DNA of 64,000 nt from Flavobacterium sp. SUN052. GTDB taxonomy: Bacteria > Bacteroidota > Bacteroidia > Flavobacteriales > Flavobacteriaceae. The stretch's first letter is position 1, and each line of letters starts with the position of its first letter. This document shows positions 61,395 to 64,000 of the stretch, one piece after another. The position numbers and the translations under genes were made by a program. The stretch is from the NCBI RefSeq assembly GCF_028867935.1, contig NZ_JAPQNS010000018.1:1-64000 (forward strand), written 5' to 3'. The notes below the pieces were generated by a model. The model searched no databases, had not been told where the DNA came from, and saw only the letters and a program-made list of their open reading frames with translations.

Positions 61395-61931
61395 CTACGA
61401 AACCCCGTCGCCCAGCAACAAAGCCCGTAATTCGGTGGCTTCCTGGGGCTTCATACGACCGGCCAGTACAAGCCGTAACTGTCGCCGACGAAGGGCGCTC
61501 GCATAACGCTCTTTTTCAGCCTCCGTTTCGGGGATCACCGGGGCTACTTCAATGGGTCGGCCAATCTGGTCAACAGCCACAAAAGTATAGTAGGCACTGT
61601 TGGTGCTGACGCGAATTCCCGCTGGAATATCCTCGGCCCACACTTCGATAAATACTTCCATCGACGAACTGAACGACCTGGTTACCTGCGCTTTCATGGT
61701 CACGATATTGCCCAGGCGGATCGGTTCCGAAAACGACACGTTATCGACAGACGCCGTTACAACAATTCGGTTGGAGTGCTTTTGAGCGGCAATGGCAGCG
61801 GCAATATCCATGAAGTGGAGCAGGCGGCCCCCCATCAGGTTGTTAAGCGTATTGGTATCGTTAGGCAACACCATCTCAGTCATAATGGTGTGCGATTCGC
61901 TGGCTAGTTTGGGCTTCATATAAACGGTCAT
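61395..61931 (-). CDS. Acyl-CoA thioesterase (hotdog, YciA/ACOT-like)
   Basis: 178 residues. Hotdog fold: MVLPNDTNTLNNLMGGRLLHFMD with the catalytic Asn/Asp pair, then AAQKHSNRIVVTASVDNVSF and SAYYTFVAVD. It hydrolyses acyl-CoA. The first ATG (61931) lies inside a 10-bp phased repeat (ATGACC unit), so the second in-frame ATG (61919, MKPKLASES) may be the original start. Confidence 0.9.
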   Translation of the reverse strand: MTVYMKPKLASESHTIMTEMVLPNDTNTLNNLMGGRLLHFMDIAAAIAAQKHSNRIVVTASVDNVSFSEPIRLGNIVTMKAQVTRSFSSSMEVFIEVWAEDIPAGIRVSTNSAYYTFVAVDQIGRPIEVAPVIPETEAEKERYASALRRRQLRLVLAGRMKPQEATELRALLLGDGVS

Positions 61932-62015
61932 TTATGGTCATTGGTAGTCATTAATTGTCAGAAATCGCAAAAGCAATAAATGACTATTAATGCCAGTGAA
62001 ATGACCAAGAATGAC
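61927..62015. repeat. 10-bp phased GTCA/TGAC repeats, inverted pair
   Basis: GTCA occurs at 61927, 61937, 61947 and 61957, exactly every 10 bp. The inverted form (TGAC/TGCC) occurs at 61981, 61991, 62002 and 62012. The two blocks face each other across about 20 bp, lie between two co-directional genes, and include the start codon of the thioesterase. Confidence 0.65.
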
Positions 62016-62021
62016 AATAAA

Positions 62022-62558
62022 TTATGCAGGACGGAGAACGGAAAAACGCTGTTGTAGCCAGTAGTAGCCACCGAAAAGCAGCCCACTGAAAAACAGATCA
62101 CCCATAACGCCATTCAGGAAGAAAGACTGACCGTTGTAGAAGGCCAGACCAGCCGCGTAGCAACCCATCAGACCAGCGGCAGTTTGAGGATAAAACGAGC
62201 TGCCGTACCACACCGCAAAGTTGGTGATTAGGAAAAACAACACCGACGAACTCAGGGATGCCAACGCCACACGGGCAACCGTTGGCCGGCTTAGGGCTAC
62301 TGCGCCGATTACCCAGGTAAGACCAAAGGATAAATAAACCGCGCCCATGCTACCGTGGAAACCAATGATTGCATCGCTCAGAAGCATAGCGGCAAACGGG
62401 ACTGCCAGACCGAGCCATTTCTTTTCAAACATAGCAGCGCCAAAAAGAGCCAGAGCAGCTATGGGAGTGAAGTTGGGCCAGTGTGGAACCAGGCGAAAAA
62501 GGGCCGTGGTCAGAACAATTGTCAACAGGGTGGTAAGGCGGATGCTTAAAGCGTTCAT
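62022..62558 (-). CDS. DUF6580 putative transport membrane protein
   Basis: 178 residues, five to six transmembrane helices: RLVPHWPNFTPIAALALFGA, LGLAVPFAAMLLSDAIIGF, SMGAVYLSFGLTWVIGAVAL and a later FFLNGVMGDLFFSGLLFGGY. DUF6580 proteins look like ECF-type substrate-binding components and often sit beside cobalamin genes; here cobC and cobS are directly upstream. A role in cobalt or corrinoid uptake is plausible but unproven. Confidence 0.82.
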   Translation of the reverse strand: MNALSIRLTTLLTIVLTTALFRLVPHWPNFTPIAALALFGAAMFEKKWLGLAVPFAAMLLSDAIIGFHGSMGAVYLSFGLTWVIGAVALSRPTVARVALASLSSSVLFFLITNFAVWYGSSFYPQTAAGLMGCYAAGLAFYNGQSFFLNGVMGDLFFSGLLFGGYYWLQQRFSVLRPA

Positions 62559-62566
62559 AAAAAGAA

Positions 62567-62588
62567 GTCATTAATGACAATCAATGAC
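62567..62588. repeat. 10-bp phased repeat between DUF6580 and cobC-like genes
   Basis: GTCATTAATGACAATC is followed by AATGACGATA: TGAC units at 62575 and 62585 with an inverted GTCA at 62567. It is the same unit and period as at 61927-62015, so both ends of the DUF6580 gene carry it. Confidence 0.55.
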
Positions 62589-62596
62589 GATAAAAT

Positions 62597-63190
62597 TTAA
62601 CGGTTGACGTACTGAATTGTATAGTGTTGCCCGTTGGTTGATAATTTAGTAAGCGAACCGTAGTCGAGGTGAATTCGGTAGGCGTTCTGCAAAGATAAAT
62701 CCAGAAACAGACACAGCAAAGCCCTAATAACCCCCCCATGCGTAATGATATATACGGGCTCATTATTTTTGTCGACCAACGATACGATTTTCTCCTGCCA
62801 AAACTCATGTACCCGGTCGAACAACTCCTGAAACGTTTCGCCACGGGGTGGACCAACGTTTACAAAATCGGCCATCCAGGGGTCAAGCGTCGAGCGGGGA
62901 ATGTCGGCCCAGGGTGTCATCTCCCAGTCTCCGAAGTTGAGCTCCTTAATCCGGTCGTCGAACTGCACTGATTTTAAATCTATTTCAACCGAAGTAGCCA
63001 GATCGTTAGCTAATAAGCGACAGCGATTCAGGGGGCTGCTAAACAGATAGGCAGGGGCATCGGTGGGAAGATGAGTCAGAATTCGGTCGCGTTGTTCGGT
63101 GTAGTTGGTAGCCAATTCAACATCAGATTGGCCGTAGCTGACAGAACGACCCACGGCAACTTCGGTGTGACGAATGAGGTAAATATCCAT
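62597..63190 (-). CDS. cobC: Histidine phosphatase, alpha-ribazole phosphatase-like
   Basis: 197 residues of the phosphoglycerate-mutase fold. IYLIRHTEVAVG carries the phospho-accepting His (RHT); also SSPLNRCRLLAN, the acidic ELNFGDWEMTPW, and THGGVIRALLC with the second His. Directly downstream (3 bp) of cobS, which supports removal of the 5'-phosphate of alpha-ribazole in cobalamin lower-ligand assembly. Confidence 0.87.
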   Translation of the reverse strand: MDIYLIRHTEVAVGRSVSYGQSDVELATNYTEQRDRILTHLPTDAPAYLFSSPLNRCRLLANDLATSVEIDLKSVQFDDRIKELNFGDWEMTPWADIPRSTLDPWMADFVNVGPPRGETFQELFDRVHEFWQEKIVSLVDKNNEPVYIITHGGVIRALLCLFLDLSLQNAYRIHLDYGSLTKLSTNGQHYTIQYVNR

Positions 63191-63193
63191 GTA

Positions 63194-63973
63194 TTAAATT
63201 GATACCCAAAGCAGTGAGACAAACGACATGTAGACAATTACTTCGGTGAGTTGCTGGGTGGCTCCCAGGCAGTCGCCGGTATAACCACCTATCCATTTCC
63301 TGAAAAACCAGGCTAGCCGTCCCTGTACTAACGCGAGTGGAATCAGGAAGGTTAAATAAATCCAAAGACCGGTGTAAAGCACCAGAGCAAGTAAGGGGAG
63401 CAGACCGAATCCGGCGGCAATAGCCAACTGGCTGGCTGTAATCCCTTTAGCAATGGGTTTAACCTTGCTGGTTTCGTCTAAACGGGCGTAAGGAAGTTGC
63501 CGCATCATTGTCGTAGCAACCAGCCGACTCAGGCTATGGGCAGAAATGTATTTCAGCGCTACTGCCACACCAAAAGCCTCGACGGTAAACATGGTTTTAA
63601 GGGCAAAAAACTTGACCGTCAGTAAAAGCCCTATTCCAATAGCCCCGTACGTGCCCAAACGGCTGTCTTTCATAATGGTCAGAATTTGCTCGGCCGACCA
63701 GCCACCCCCAAACCCATCACACACATCAGCAAATCCATCTTCGTGAAAAGCGCCTGTTACCCAGATTGTCGAGATCAGGCTGAAGAGGACAGCCAGTTCG
63801 GGCGGGAAGAGGAACGAGCCCAACCAGTAAACCCCTACGCCGATTGTTCCAACGATCCATCCGATGAATGGGAAAAAGATGGTAGAACGATTCAATAAAT
63901 CCTCCGAATGGTCAATGCCTTTGGGTACCGGCAAGCGGGTATAGAACATCAGGGCAGTAAAAAATAACTTCAT
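63194..63973 (-). CDS. cobS: Adenosylcobinamide-GDP ribazoletransferase
   Basis: 259 residues, normal for CobS. Membrane protein with the signature GAFHEDGFADVCDGFGGGW and MKDSRLGTYGAIGIGLLL near residues 95-130 (Asp-rich metal site), and VATTMMRQLPYAR later. It joins adenosylcobinamide-GDP to alpha-ribazole in the last step of cobalamin assembly. The operon probably continues beyond the right edge, where other cob genes are expected. Confidence 0.95.
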   Translation of the reverse strand: MKLFFTALMFYTRLPVPKGIDHSEDLLNRSTIFFPFIGWIVGTIGVGVYWLGSFLFPPELAVLFSLISTIWVTGAFHEDGFADVCDGFGGGWSAEQILTIMKDSRLGTYGAIGIGLLLTVKFFALKTMFTVEAFGVAVALKYISAHSLSRLVATTMMRQLPYARLDETSKVKPIAKGITASQLAIAAGFGLLPLLALVLYTGLWIYLTFLIPLALVQGRLAWFFRKWIGGYTGDCLGATQQLTEVIVYMSFVSLLWVSI

Positions 63974-64000
63974 AATGGGGGAGCTTGAGAGGCCACTTTG

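Overview
The window looks like chromosomal DNA of a Bacteroidota member of the Cytophagales, most like Spirosoma and relatives. I infer this from the protein families (DUF3667, DUF5597, EthD, GH106, Bcr/CflA, hemin-type TonB receptor), from several promoters with the Bacteroidota -7 box TAnnTTTG, and from weak Shine-Dalgarno signals. I see no rRNA, tRNA or CRISPR array.

Layout. Positions 1-6.3 kb hold a four-gene RND tripartite efflux operon. Positions 6.5-13.9 kb hold a degenerate-Nudix (NrtR-like) regulator divergent from a TolB-like protein and a Tat-exported Gfo/Idh/MocA oxidoreductase, followed by a Bcr/CflA exporter, a Crp/Fnr regulator, a LigB/DODA-type dioxygenase and a quinone-oxidoreductase-like dehydrogenase. 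Positions 13.9-17.8 kb hold a PAS histidine kinase and an OmpR-type two-component pair. Positions 17.9-27.3 kb form an accessory stretch of small, unrelated, mostly minus-strand genes, with a gene remnant, several hairpins including one attC-like site, imperfect direct repeats, a HEPN-like protein and a tyrosine recombinase related to integron integrases. Positions 27.3-30.4 kb hold a lipoprotein and a DoxX/DUF1801/MFS operon.

Positions 30.5-50.8 kb hold a co-directional cluster of 16 genes, with an AraC regulator just upstream. It combines glycoside hydrolases (GH3, GH106, GH35-like), an esterase, a flavoprotein monooxygenase, a two-domain extradiol dioxygenase with an intact His-His-Glu triad, a C-C hydrolase candidate, an FAA hydrolase, a cyclase-family metal hydrolase, an SMP-30 lactonase, two SDRs, a catabolic HisD homologue, a MetE-like methyltransferase and an MFS importer. 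No SusC/SusD pair is present. The content suggests deglycosylation followed by ring cleavage of a plant phenolic glycoside, perhaps a flavonoid rhamnoside. This is inference. Four genes of the cluster carry 7-bp phased repeats directly upstream of their start codons, and the SMP-30 gene contains a REP-like palindrome read in frame.

Positions 52.1-64 kb hold a TonB-dependent receptor, a single-domain response regulator, an ethanolamine ammonia-lyase large subunit without its small subunit, a DUF1345 membrane protein, an overlapping FAD-oxidoreductase/egtB/egtD set for ergothioneine, a lipoprotein, an acyl-CoA thioesterase, a DUF6580 membrane protein, and the cobalamin genes cobC-like and cobS at the right edge. 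Ten-bp phased repeats flank the DUF6580 gene.
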